A stretch of 64,000 nt of DNA from Plectosphaerella cucumerina (taxonomy: Eukaryota > Ascomycota > Sordariomycetes > Glomerellales > Plectosphaerellaceae). The stretch lies in NCBI GenBank assembly GCA_020746995.1, contig JAGPXD010000003.1:2728001-2792000 (forward strand), given 5' to 3'. A program made the translations under genes and the position numbers. Below, in pieces: positions 32,337 through 43,334 of the stretch (the stretch's first letter is position 1; the number at the start of each line of letters is the position of its first letter). Under the pieces are notes generated by a model. That model ran no database searches. It saw only the letters and a program-made list of their open reading frames with translations, and was not told the origin of the DNA.

Positions 32337-35300
32337 TGTCGAAGGAGGAGGGTGGTGTCTGGAGGGGAAGCTATGCGACAGCCTCTGGCAGAGGCGTGGG
32401 GTGCGAGGGCGAGATCCTACAATGCGAAGAACGTAGTCGAGTCGGTTCAATTCGAAGGGCGCGGCGGTGATTTCCCGGCCTTGTAGCAGTCGAGGGGCTC
32501 CTGGGAAGCTGCTCGAGTTGCGAACGTGCTACTCGTACACAGCTGTCCGGCTTGGCGGGCAATGGCTGGAGAGACGGTAGGAGGCAGACGATGGCCAGAG
32601 AGGGGCAGTCTTGGTAGGTGTACAAGTAAAGAATGGGATCAGTAGCAAGGGTAGAAGCTACGGAGAAAGAAGGTCGAGGGAGGGCGCCGAAGACTTTTGG
32701 TCGCAAGGAGGATGCAGAGTGGAGGATAAGGTGGTGAAGGTGGGAGACTCTCAAGAAGTTGCAAGGACGCGCGCAAGAGGCAGGTCAGCCACTGCAGTAG
32801 TACTACTGTATCCAGGACGGTGGGATGGGCCGAGCTCTGGAGAGAACGGATCCCAGGGCCTTTGACGCAGATCCATGGCCTTGCGTGCGGGCGGACATGC
32901 CGGGATCAGTGCGTGGGCCGCCCGTCAGTCGCCCAGAAGTTAGCCCGCCGTTAGGTACGAGAGCGCCTGGAGACGGCGTGCCGCCCACTGTAGGACCCCC
33001 TGCTGTGGAGAGCTGGCTAGCGCTGGGTGGCGCAAGATCAGGTATCTCGTCAACTGAGGACCCCGCTGGAGGTGCCAGCGGACGTGTGTTGCTTCAGGGA
33101 GCTCGGCAGTGTCATGTCCGGTTCGTTCGACTGGCTGGTGGCGGCACCGGACGGCGGGACAGGGCATCCATGACGGCTGCTGCGGGCTGCCGCATCTGGT
33201 TGTTCAGCTGGTATAGAGCCCGGATAGGCATCGTCAGGCCAGCCATGGCGTCTGCAAACTCCCACGACCCTGTGGCGTCCGTCGGGCTGGCGTCAGTGGA
33301 GGAGGCTCGAAGCGGTTGTCAATGGAGGAGACAAGAGGGGACAATGGCTGCCCGTGCTGCCCTCGTTTCCCGATGCGTTGCTTGCTTCGTGCTGTTTTGG
33401 GACGACGCCGACGACGCCATCGAGACCAGGCCCCAGGGTGCGCTGCTGCTTCGGTGCTGGCTTCCCGCAGGGCTCCCGGGCTGTTGGTGCTTCCCGCTGT
33501 CTGTTCGCTCGCTCCGGGCGGCGGGGATCCGGACCAGCGCAATTCGGGTTGCGTCGAGTGCTGTCACGCACATGGACGGATTGGTAGGCGGTCGAGCGGT
33601 GCGGGAGGATGGAGTCCAGGGGGTCGTGGGCTTCAGGAGGGGGGGGCTTGGTTAGGGCGGTGGAGGGGTGGGAGGGGTTGCTGGAGGAGAGGAAATGAAC
33701 GGTGGAGAGGGCGAGCAGCGAAAAAGCAGCAAGGGCCTTGGCGACTCCTCCCGGTGCCGTGGCGAGCATGGCGTCCATACCTTCCCCACGTTCCTGCATA
33801 CAGAATCGGCCACCCCCTGTTCTAGCGCCGCCCCAGTGCGATAAGGGAAGGAGGAACCCAGAATACTACTCTTAGAAGACTAGCGCCAGCTTTTGGACAG
33901 TCTAAGCCAAATCAGGCACCATTTTCTCCACGGAGGTCCCCTTCGCCTAAAGCCGCGCCTCAGTGCAATTTCCACTGACCAGAGGTTCACGTGGCGAAGG
34001 CGGCAGTGACATCCAGCGAGCGCGTCCACGGTCCACGGGTCATCGGGAGGGTCCGTCGACAGCCAGCCCCTCAGGATCATCTCAAGCCTCACAAGCTGAT
34101 CAACTGCCAAAACAACTTCACACGAGCCGCCCCCTTTCTTACCTCGGCGCCAAGGGAAACACAGAACCTGGCCAAGGGAACACGAGAGCGGCCAAGCCCC
34201 AGCTGAACGACCGGCCACTCTGGGCATGGGAATAGACGCATGCCGACGCCAGGACGCTCTCATCACATTTCGATCCATCAGCCTCAGACGACGGCAGGAA
34301 AAAAACACAGCTTTGTAGGCGTCTATCTGCACAGCAACCGGAGCATCGCCCGTTCGTATCGGTCTCTGCTGCAGTGCAGTGCCCACAGCCGGCCAGGTTG
34401 ACGAAGATCGCCCGCCCAGCATCCATCCATCGCAGATCACCCGGCCCAGAACCTCTCGCCAGTCGCCACCTCCGGATATCGTTTATTGCTACTTCATCAA
34501 TCTCGGCCCTCCAAAGCCATGGCGCGCCGTCGTGGCCGCTCGGCCATCCCGCTCTGAGTCGCGGTCTCACCCCGCCAACTCCCGTGGTAATGCCAAGCAG
34601 AACAACTCTATTCCAAGACAAATGAAGCACGCGCAATGGACGAGCAAACGACAAGCCACTACCGGCTTCAGCTCAGTCATTCTCGTCTCTCACAAAGAAC
34701 AACGCCCAGTTCCTAGCTCGATGCTTCTCGTCCAGAAACAGACAGAGCGAACGCCCTCCAGCCACCAAGGGTCGGGTCGGCGTCGATCCGACGTCTGTTC
34801 TCCCTGGCCGCCTCCGTTTGGACATGTTTCGTTTTACGGTCGTCCAACGGCTCTCCTGATCGATACCTCCCGCCCGAGCCGCCATCCTGGCACCGGCAGT
34901 CGCGCAAACAACCGTTGTCTTTGACCAGGGCTCTTCGCCGACTGCATCCTGGGCAGTTCCCCGAGATGGCTGGCTTGGGCATCAGCCCAACGCCTCTACG
35001 ACGGCAAGGCATAGATACCTATCTGGATGGGGATGGTGGTGTGACTAACGACATGTCCCGTCACGTCCTGTAGCCTGGCCCGTTGAGCCCAGAATCGCCC
35101 GGCAGGTCTGCTTGTTGCGTCGACACGCGCATGCTTCGGACACTATTTGCATGCAGCACAGCCTTGCCTGCATATGTACGAAGCAGGTGAGCGGCGGCCC
35201 TGTACCGACGGTCCAGGGAGGGGGGCTGACCGACCGGCTCTGTCACTGGCCGCGACCCTCACCGACCGCCCTTTTGCCCTTTGCGCAGTGCCCGGATCTG

Positions 35301-38151
35301 GTCCATGCAGCAGTAACCTGCAGCCAGCAGGATCTGGGCGAGGCGGGAAAGGCTGGACTGAGCACACCATTGGACCACGGTACATCTGCACCAGATAGTG
35401 CCTCTCACACTTCGCTTGTCCGACAAGAAAAGTCTGGAAGTCAGCTTGTCTTGCCTCCGCACTTACATGTCTAGACAGATCTGCGCTGTCTTCGTCGCAG
35501 CTCGACCACGGTCTATGCCGTGTCACAACGCCTCGGACTTTTCGGGCGCACGCATCGAGGCCTTCTGGCACTGACAGGACGAGTGTTCTTGCGTCAGTGT
35601 TCGCAGAGTGCAGTGTAACTGGATATGCCGGCTCTGAGCACAAAGAACCCTGAGCGCCACCACTACGTGCGTGGGGGTCGACATGGCTGGCGTCCTCCAG
35701 TCTGGGCTGAAAAGGGTCGTCGAGGCGACCACTTACACACTGCGCCGTTTGCCCGCCATCTGCGGGAGAATCTGGCGGTGGCAACGGCGGCAACCCCCTC
35801 CTCAGCTCGAGGGCATCGGGAACATTCGCCGCCTGTCTTTGATCGCATCTTAGCTCCCGTCTGATGCGGCCACTTCAGCGCCGCCGTTGAGCTCATCTCC
35901 CTCCACCTCAGGCTGCCACACCACGCGGGCAACAGCCAGTCACACCCTACGGATTAGTCGACATGCTGTCGTGCCTCTGCCTCTGCCCTGTCGCCGCGCC
36001 ATGCATCTGAATGGACGGCTGCGGCTTATCTAATAGTAGCAACCCTAGATCATATCATGTTCCGGGATGGGTGAGCGTTTGTTGAGGCCGTCACGACAAC
36101 CGCAAGGCACCGTCGCCACACGGACGCCTACCTTGATGCGCTGGCAAGCACACGGCAGCTTGTCTTCCCGATTTATGCCACAATATGCTCGACTGGCTTG
36201 GCCGACCGCATGCCCCGTGCCTCTCTCCCCGTTCACTAGACTCTTCCCTCAGGCCATTCTTGGTCATGGCCAGATCTGGGCGTTGTTCAAAGCGAAGCGA
36301 GATACACTATCCTCAGCTCCCCTTGGCAGGGAGAGGCACGAAAAGATGCAGTGCGAAGCTCTCACGCCATGTGGCGGTCGTCGTCTGCTTTAGCTTTCTT
36401 GTCCTGAGACTCGAACGGACCAAGTGGTGCTGAGCCAAGGCGCGGCCAAGAGGGTGCCCCTTTGTCGTCTGCGGTCGCGCTGAGCTTGGTGGTTCGAGCT
36501 GATCATCCAGGGAGACTGGATTCCATGGCATCTCCAGTGTTTCCCGGATCCAACTACGACCACGCCGGAGGTGTTGCTGTTGGTCAACAGCGCAAGATGT
36601 TTCCTGGATCTTGGACGTCGTGAGCACGAGCCCCCTCCGAGCATCTCGCCGGCCGGAGGTGGGTGACATGGCGATAGGGCCGGACCCGGCTCCTCATACG
36701 CGGGACCCATGAGCCGGTCGGTAACAGGGCAGACACCAGACAGACCTCCCCATAAATCGAAACGACGGGCTCCATCCCGTTCTGCCCTGTTTCTTGGTTT
36801 CCCGCCGACAACAAGCTCGCGATTGCGCGCCAAGTGCCGTGGGCCCCGGAGAAACACGAGAATCAGCCCGGCTTCCCCTTCTCAGGCTTTCCCTGTGGGC
36901 AGCAAGCACCACCACCTCGCGCAGCCGAGCATCCGCCGCCCCAACGCTATGCAATGCACCTTCGAGCTCGTGTTACCAGGATGTCGCCTCTTCCTACCTT
37001 TACGCTACAGAATGCAGTGACTGGTTGACTGGCTCGCAGGCTTCCCGACGAGGAAACGCACGGGGTCCGTCATAGGGAAGATCCTTCAATTGGCCCCTAT
37101 TCAGGCCGCACGATTTGATAAAATTCCATCCTTGGGGGCCTCAGGGTACCTAGGCGGGTTGGGAAATAGATCATGCCAACACCCGCCCGCCGAGACGACG
37201 TCTCCTCGTATCGCGAAAACCGCGAAGGAAGAAAAAAAGCAAAACCTGCTTCTCGCAGCCACGCAGGCTGACGGATCTTCTGTATCACATTCAGATGCCG
37301 GTTCGTGGTGACGTTTGTCTCATCTTACTTCATCTTGGTTCGGCCCACACGTGTGCTGTTGGTGGTGTGCATGGTGATGAGCGAGCCCCCCCCTGAATGA
37401 TAAGCTGTTTTCGTGGGCGGTTGCGCGACGCCCGCAGAGCCGCGAGGCATCAGGGGGGGGAAAGCACCAGTCGTCGTCGATGCCGGAGCCGACGCCGATG
37501 CATTCTGATAGCTAATCTCTCGTGTTCCTTCGTCGTGCTGCAGACATTCGCCGCCGCCGCCGTCGTGATACCCACGCCTCGTGCATCCCGGCCGAGAACA
37601 CGACATGGCTGAAGTTTGTATGCGCTGTACCTACATGCGCTCCGGTGCCAATCGCCTGCCGTTCCCGCGCAGCCCTACCCGGTCCGTGGAACACAGGGCC
37701 TGCTATTTTGGCAACATATCTCGGTATCACATCATGCCTGCCTGCTTGTCTGCCTGCCCTGCCAGAAGTCTGAGACACGTGCTGTCGTATCCAGCACCTG
37801 ACAACCAGGGGGCCGGCGCATGTTGTCGCTTGTTTTCTCTGCTAGGACCGCGTGCTGGAGACAGCATCGACTTGTGGCCGTTGCTGCTGTGCGCTCGAGC
37901 GGTGTACCGCCCTACTACCCTAGTAACACGAGCACGCCCTGCTGATCATTTCTTGTTCGGTGGGCCAACTGTCGTGCTATGGGAAACGCTGTCCTAGGTC
38001 GACCCACGGGGCTTTTGGGGTCTTCGGGTCGAGATGCCTCGGGGCGGATGGGCGATCGTCGAAGAAGTGGACACGACGTATAGAAGTGCTGTGGTGAACT
38101 TTTGGTTGTGAGGTTTCTTCTGGATGAAGCAGTTCTGCTGGCATTGAGACG
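32337..38151. other. 5.8-kb block without a supported gene upstream of GH16
   Basis: No convincing gene was found. The longest frames (32825-33655 plus, 35143-35793 minus, 33880-34440 minus) are Arg/Pro/Ser-rich with no domain, and overlapping frames on both strands are equally open, as expected for GC-rich non-coding DNA. With the 7.7-kb block on the other side, the GH16 gene sits alone in about 15 kb. Part of this block must be the GH16 promoter and leader. Confidence 0.45.
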
Positions 38152-39488
38152 ATGAGAATGACGAATCCACGAATGCTCGCGAGGCTAGGCCTCATGGTCA
38201 TGTCGACCATTGCGTTGAATGTGTCCCTGTCTCTCGCTGCTGACGATGAGCCGATGGACCTGGGCGCATTGCTTGAGTCCAGGAAGGAGCTATCGACATT
38301 CAACAGCCTCGTCAGGGTGAGTTGAATGCAAACAACTGGGGCCGCAATGACTAACCTCCCGTCCAGGACTATCCCGAGATACTGCTCAAGCTGCCAAACT
38401 ATGGAGGCGTGACTGTACGTCCACCCTCTTGAGATTGTCCAGATACCTCATCTAACACATCCCAGATCGTCGCGCCTTCAGACAAGGCCTTTGAAAACAT
38501 CGCCGGCACCCCCCTCAATGAGATATGGGATCCCAAGAACGCATCCATCACCGTCCCCATCCTCGAGTACCACATCCTCCAAGGAACAATCTCAACCGGC
38601 GCCCTCGTTCCCGGCCCCTCAGTCTTCAAGCGCACCCTCCTCACCACGAAAGAATGGACAAACGTCACCGCTGGCCAGAACGTGGTAGTCAACAAACAGC
38701 CTGGCGAGATCATCGTCTTCTCATCCGCTCAGGGCGCTCGCACGACCCAGACCAAGGGCGACATGCGCTTCGCCGGCGGTCTCCTCCACATCGTAGATAA
38801 CCTCCTCATCCCGCCTACGCGACTCGAGCCCACACTTGAAGCCTTCAGCCTCGACTCTTTCTTGGGCGCCCTTCATGCGGCGGAGCTGATGCCCACGTTG
38901 GCTGAGGAGCAAAATGTCACCATCTTCGCCCCGAGGGACGAAGCTCTCGCTCTCGTGGGCGGCACTCTCTCCAGCCTTGATACCGATGCTCTGGCCCGCG
39001 TCATGGGCTACCACGTTATTCCAAATCGTGTAATTTCGTCCGCAGAGCTCTCCAACGGCACGAGACTAGATACCCGCGCAGGTAGCGGTGCTGCACTGAC
39101 GGTTCGCCGCTCCGGGAACGATCTGTACGTCGACTCCTCTCGGGTCGTACAGCCCGACATACTCATGGCCAACGGGGTGTTGCACGTCGTTGATAATGTG
39201 CTAAACCCCGATGCTGGCGGCGTCGTGCCAAATCCCGAGGCGGCGACGCAGGGACCTGTGTGGCCTGTGAGCGAGGCTGATGGTGTCTTCACGAGCGCGA
39301 TTCCGTGTAGCGTTGACTGTCCCACGACAACGGCGACGGAGACGGCCAGTTCTTCGAGGACGACGGCCACGGCGGATCCGACGGGAGGATCACCGGATCG
39401 GGATGATAATGCTGGTGGGAGGTTTGGGGTCTCAGTTGTCGGTGTAGGTGTTGGTGTTATAGGAGCTGTTTTCATGGCGGTTGCGTAG
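38152..39488 (+). CDS. Secreted fasciclin (FAS1) domain protein, probably GPI- or membrane-anchored
   Basis: Exons are 38152-38316, 38367-38414 and 38466-39488, with introns of 50 and 50 nt that both have CTAAC branch sites, giving 411 residues. The N-terminus has a hydrophobic signal (LGLMVMSTIALNVSLSLAA). Two FAS1 repeats follow. The first runs from TFNSLV through FAPSDKAFENI-like sequence to LHIVDNLLIPP. The second contains SLDSFLGALHAAEL, TIFAPRDEAL, YHVIPNRVI and GVLHVVDNVLNP. A Ser/Thr-rich stretch leads to a C-terminal hydrophobic tail (SVVGVGVGVIGAVFMAVA), suiting a GPI signal or membrane anchor. FAS1 proteins mediate cell-surface or extracellular adhesion. The phase-0 introns, which restore the FAS1 motif order, support the model. 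Confidence 0.88.
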
Positions 39489-40118
39489 GACAACCTGCTG
39501 GTCTCAGGAATTGAAAGATTAAACGTCTCTGCTGGTCGGAGACTTGCGTGATAGATCTGGGTGTTTGACATACAAGTAAGAAACGCAGACTCCTGCATTG
39601 GCGTCACTTCGACGGGGCGGCCCCCTTTTCCAGACAAGTCATGTTGAGGCTTTGAACATTTGGTCATGAGTGTAATTTGCATTATCAGTTCACGGTTAGA
39701 CCTTTGTATTGCAAGAAGACATTTAGGCACATGGTCACAGAAGTAATTTTAGAGGGAAGCTGTTATATTGGCTATTGAAAACCAGTCCGAAGGTGTCTGA
39801 GTCTGAGTTGTCCGAGATAGCTCGTGCCTATCTCTTCTGTCCTTCTCGCCAGTTGTCCTTGTCCAAGTTAATGGACAGCCTTCCCATATCGTTGAAGACA
39901 ATTGTGTCTTCAGGTCTCATCTCCTCCATGTCTCTCCGGGATGTAGTCCTCAAGTTCTGCTCAGCTCTGGTGCTCCCTGTCTCTGTCAGAATGTTGTTGA
40001 CTAGGCTGAGCAATATCAGGGTACTGACCTTGGCTGTCTTGTGTTCAGCTCGGGATGTGAGCGTGGCAGGAAATCGAAAGGCCGTTGAGCCATTGTGACC
40101 GTAGATGCCGGTGGCAGT
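39489..40118. other. Intergenic, convergent 3' ends
   Basis: This lies between the fasciclin gene (plus) and the small Pro-rich gene (minus). A 107-codon plus-strand frame at 39775-40098 is Leu/Ser-rich without a family match. Sequence composition is lower in GC than the neighbouring genes. Nothing else is evident. Confidence 0.4.
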
Positions 40119-40268
40119 CTAGTGCTGGGGAGGAGGAAGGGGCTTAGGAGCCGGCTTGGGAGGAGGAGTGCTGCCCACGGGACGCTTGGGGGGCGTCACA
40201 GGGCGCTCGGGACCGTAGGAGTCAACGAGGTGACCCTGTTCGGAGTTGTCGTGAGTGAAGGTAGTCAT
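40119..40268 (-). CDS. Small proline-rich protein, 49 residues
   Basis: I do not recognise a family. The ATG at 40268 sits in ATCAAGATGACT, a good fungal start context. The protein is polar (MTTFTHDNSEQGHLVDSYG) and then strongly proline-rich, with PPK/PKP repeats to the end (PKPLPPPQH). It has no signal peptide and no Cys. Gene status is supported by its leader rather than by homology: a TATA box 146 nt upstream, a CT-rich stretch after it, then a (CAA)n and (TAC)n leader free of ATG, typical of strongly expressed small fungal genes. The leader frame is open upstream to about 40625, but those codons precede the TATA box. It could be a stress- or conidiation-linked peptide; this is a guess. 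Confidence 0.65.
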   Translation of the reverse strand: MTTFTHDNSEQGHLVDSYGPERPVTPPKRPVGSTPPPKPAPKPLPPPQH

Positions 40269-40337
40269 CTTGATGGTTGTGAGAGTGAGCTTGGTGTTCG
40301 TAGTGTGAGTTGTGTGTGTGTAGTAGTAGGTAGTAGT

Positions 40338-40363
40338 AGTTGTTGTTGTTGTTGTTGTTGTTG
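40338..40363. repeat. (TTG)n / (CAA)n microsatellite in the leader of the small Pro-rich gene
   Basis: About eight TTG units on the plus strand read as CAA on the transcript of the minus-strand gene at 40119-40268. A (TAG)n tract (TAC on the transcript) adjoins at about 40319-40338. CAA-repeat leaders are unstructured and in eukaryotes favour efficient scanning. Confidence 0.85.
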
Positions 40364-40413
40364 GTTGTGATGAGAGAAGGTTCAAGACTGGAGAAGGGGA
40401 GAAGAGAGTTGAG

Positions 40414-40421
40414 AATTTATA
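40414..40421 (-). promoter_or_regulatory. TATA box of the small Pro-rich gene
   Basis: TATAAATT reads on the minus strand 146 nt before the ATG at 40268. It is followed by a CT-rich stretch (CTCAACTCTCTTCTCCCC) that resembles a fungal transcription start region. Confidence 0.6.
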
Positions 40422-41332
40422 GGGTTCGGTCGTCTGATGGGATCTCCAGGCCTGATTCACAAACATCTCAGAGACAATGTGGAAAAGAGAGGCGGTGATA
40501 CTGCCGGGGAGTACTCTGTGAATAGTCACTCTGCGGCCGATCACCTCGAGCCACCCGGTCTTTTCGAATGCAGCTGCATGAGTAGGTTGACTTAGGAGGA
40601 TGGATTCAATGATTCGCCAAGGCAATAGGAACTTGAAATGGAATATCTTGAATGAACATCAACGTGCTGCGATTGCCCAGTGCTGAAGATATCCATGATC
40701 ACACGTGAGGACCTAGGTAGGCAGAATGGAGCAATTGGGTGTGACAATGCCACCAATTCTATTGCGCCAGTTCGCTGCGGCCATTTTGTCTCCCAAGTGC
40801 ATTGTAATACTTCACTACCTAGATATCGTTCCCCTGCCCTGTCCGGCAAAGCAGGCACAGTTTGATGAGCCGAGGCGTGATAGCTGGCTGTCAGGTTGAC
40901 ACGGATTTGCAGAACCGAGCTTGACAGTCTGGAGAAAGAGCTTCGACAATTGGTAGCTCATGCCCGTCACAGGTGAATATAGCGAGTCCCTTTTGTAGCG
41001 CCGAGCAGGAAAGGGGCTTGTGAAGCCACCGCCTACCACCAGTGTTTTGAGCGAGAGCAGGCCAGAGACACGAGGAACGACGACAATAAAACAAGGCAAG
41101 ACATTGATGATGTCTCAATTCAGTAGGGAAACTAGCAATGCTGCCAATGGGTATTCCTCGAAATCATACAGAGAAGCGCCATGCTCCATGTCCCTTGCCC
41201 CCCTACCGGTGTGCCAATGTACAGACTGCCGCACCAACGAAAGGGAATAATACACTCGCACCAATGCGCCTGAGCCTTTTTTGTGCCCGCAAGAACGCCC
41301 GGGTCTTCTCAGCACGATGGCCCCGCGAATCT
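40422..41332. other. Intergenic
   Basis: This contains the upstream region of the small Pro-rich gene and the 3' flank of the RNPS1-like gene (both minus). Frames stay below 100 codons and carry no motifs. No RNA gene seen. Confidence 0.4.
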
Positions 41333-42506
41333 CTATCTGCGCGATCTGCCTCGAGACCGGCGGTCGTCGTGCTTATCGTAGCTGCCTCGACTCGGGCTCC
41401 GCTTACGGCGGCCGTAGTCGTGGTCGCGGGTCTCGCGACGACCACCGCCGCCGCCACCTCCGCCTCGACGGGGAGGGGATCTCGAGCGCCGAGGTGTGGC
41501 AGAGCGAGAGCGGCTGCGCGAACGGGAGCGGTAGCGGGTCCGGTCGCCTCCTCGGGTTCTCGAGACAGGGCGCGGCGAGGCAGATCGGGAAGGAGAGCGG
41601 TGTGTCGAGCGTGGGCGGTAGTTGTTGTGCCTCGGGCCAGCAAAACGGTCCGCAGCAGGCCCAGTCGGGGGGCCGCCGAATCCTCCAGGCCCTCCGGGTC
41701 CTCCATGGCGGTTTCCAAATCCACCAAATCTGCCGCCTCTACCGCCACGAGGAGGGGTTTGGAATGGAAGAGCGCTCGCGCCGCCGTTGCGGCGGGCTGG
41801 TGGCGGGGCTGGTGATATCTTGCGTCGGGGCAAGACGATGGAGACGTTTATGACAGCGCCGTCGATCTGGGCTTCGTGCATATGCGCAATGGCGTCTTCA
41901 GCGTCGGCTACGTCGTCGTAGAGAATGAAGGCCGTTCCTCGATTGGTGCCATCTGGAAAGTAACAGTGTCAGCTGCGAGTTCGCCAGCAGGGGAGAGAAA
42001 ATCGGTATAAGCATACACTTCATGGGAAGGTCGAGGTCCTTGATACGGCCGAATTGGCCGAAAATCTCGTGCAGATGGTTCTCGTTCACGTTCTTGGTCA
42101 ACTTCTCGACGACGATCTACAGGAGCCTGGTCAGCCATTGCGCCTCCATCTTCAGATTGTAGGTTCACCAGACCTTTGTGCTCCGGACTGGTGTAGGGCT
42201 TCGACCGCGAGCGCTGCTGCGGCGATCATCGCGACGATCAGGGGAGCGAGAGCGGGTTGGCGATCGAGACCGGGAGTCGCTCCGGTAACGTCCCTTGCGG
42301 CGCGGTGTCGGAGAGCGGGATCTCGAAGATCTTGAGAGGGAACGGGAGAGAGAGCGTGAGCGGGTGGGAGATCGATATGGCGATCGCGAACGAGTGGGTG
42401 AACGAGAGTCCTTCCGTCGGCGGTCGCGGCGCGAGTAGTCGGATCGTGGGGTTGGCGACCTGGTCCTCGAACGGTACCGCTCACGCGAAGGCGATCGAGA
42501 CGCCAT
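41333..42506 (-). CDS. RNPS1-like SR/RRM RNA-binding protein
   Basis: Exons are 42174-42506, 42017-42116 and 41333-41952, giving 350 residues. An N-terminal RS domain (about 100 residues of SR/RS/SP repeats) is followed by one RRM. The RRM begins KIVVEKLTKNVNENHLHEIF and continues GTNRGTAFILYDDVADAE to INVSIVLPRRK, with RNP1 and RNP2 recognisable. A Gly/Arg/Phe-rich and then RS-rich tail follows. This order (RS-RRM-RS/P) is that of RNPS1, a subunit of the ASAP/PSAP complexes tied to the exon-junction complex, which modulates splice-site choice. It should be nuclear. Both introns lie at or inside the RRM (57 and 64 nt). The first has an unusual GTCTGG donor, chosen because it keeps phase and gives the conserved TKIVVEKL junction. 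Confidence 0.87.
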
Positions 42507-43334
42507 GATGCAAAGCAGAAGCCTGCAGGGGTGGACGATATTAAAGAGAATTCTGGAGGTGGTTGAGAAGTGGAGGAATGCCCCGGGTTGGGCTGTGTAT
42601 GGAGGAAGTAGCTTTGGTAGCTCAACGGTCGAGGTCAAGGGCCGTTGAAGCTCCAGCTGCGATGATGCAGCGTCAGTTCTCCAAATTCCGAGAACCCCTG
42701 CACTGCGCCCGGGCAGGCACCTCAAGCGCGGGAGCTTCTGCCGTCACGTGAGTCCCCCACTAGTAATACGTGCCGCGACTTCTTACTCCCAAGCTCATCA
42801 GCTTGGATGTTGTTTGGAAAATACTGAGCTAGGTATTGACGTTGAACAAGTCTTCGGTTTTATTTCCCATTCATTTTGTTTCTTGAATTTCCATGTGTTC
42901 TTGTGAAAATTCAAGGTATGGGTTGGTCCTATGAGATAAGAGAAGGACCGGTGGGCTACCTCATGGAAATGTACAGGCCAGCATCTTGACCAGCTTAAAG
43001 CAAGGAGCCTCTCGCGCTGTGTTCGACCGGTGCCAATACGTACACCTAGGTGATGCTTTGGAGGTAAGACCGCTTGAGAATGTGACGGCCAGACGCACGG
43101 ACTATGGGGGATCTGGAATACCAGGCAGCCACCTCAGGTTATGGACTGTGACCTGACCCCGGGTAAAGGGGCTGTCAGTCCATACCCAAGGCAACAGCTC
43201 ACGGTGATTTCAGAGCTTAAAGATCCGGAGGCAGCACCAACCTCCCTTCCAGCATCACTCGCCCGCCCAAGTCGCCGCACCAGATCCCACCTTATTTCAG
43301 TCGGACGAAAGACTTGCATCAGACCCTATTCAAC
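42507..43334. other. Intergenic, divergent promoters
   Basis: This lies between the RNPS1-like gene (minus) and the unknown gene at 43335 (plus). It includes an AT-richer stretch at about 42780-42910. No frame above 70 codons is convincing and no RNA gene is seen. Confidence 0.4.

Noticed and set aside
32825..33655. A 276-codon plus-strand frame upstream of GH16
   Set aside because: No domain; frames on the opposite strand are equally open; composition is typical of GC-rich non-coding DNA.
42605..42640. tRNA-like text (GGTAGCTCAACGGTCGAGG)
   Set aside because: It resembles a D-arm only; no anticodon arm, T-loop or acceptor pairing follows.
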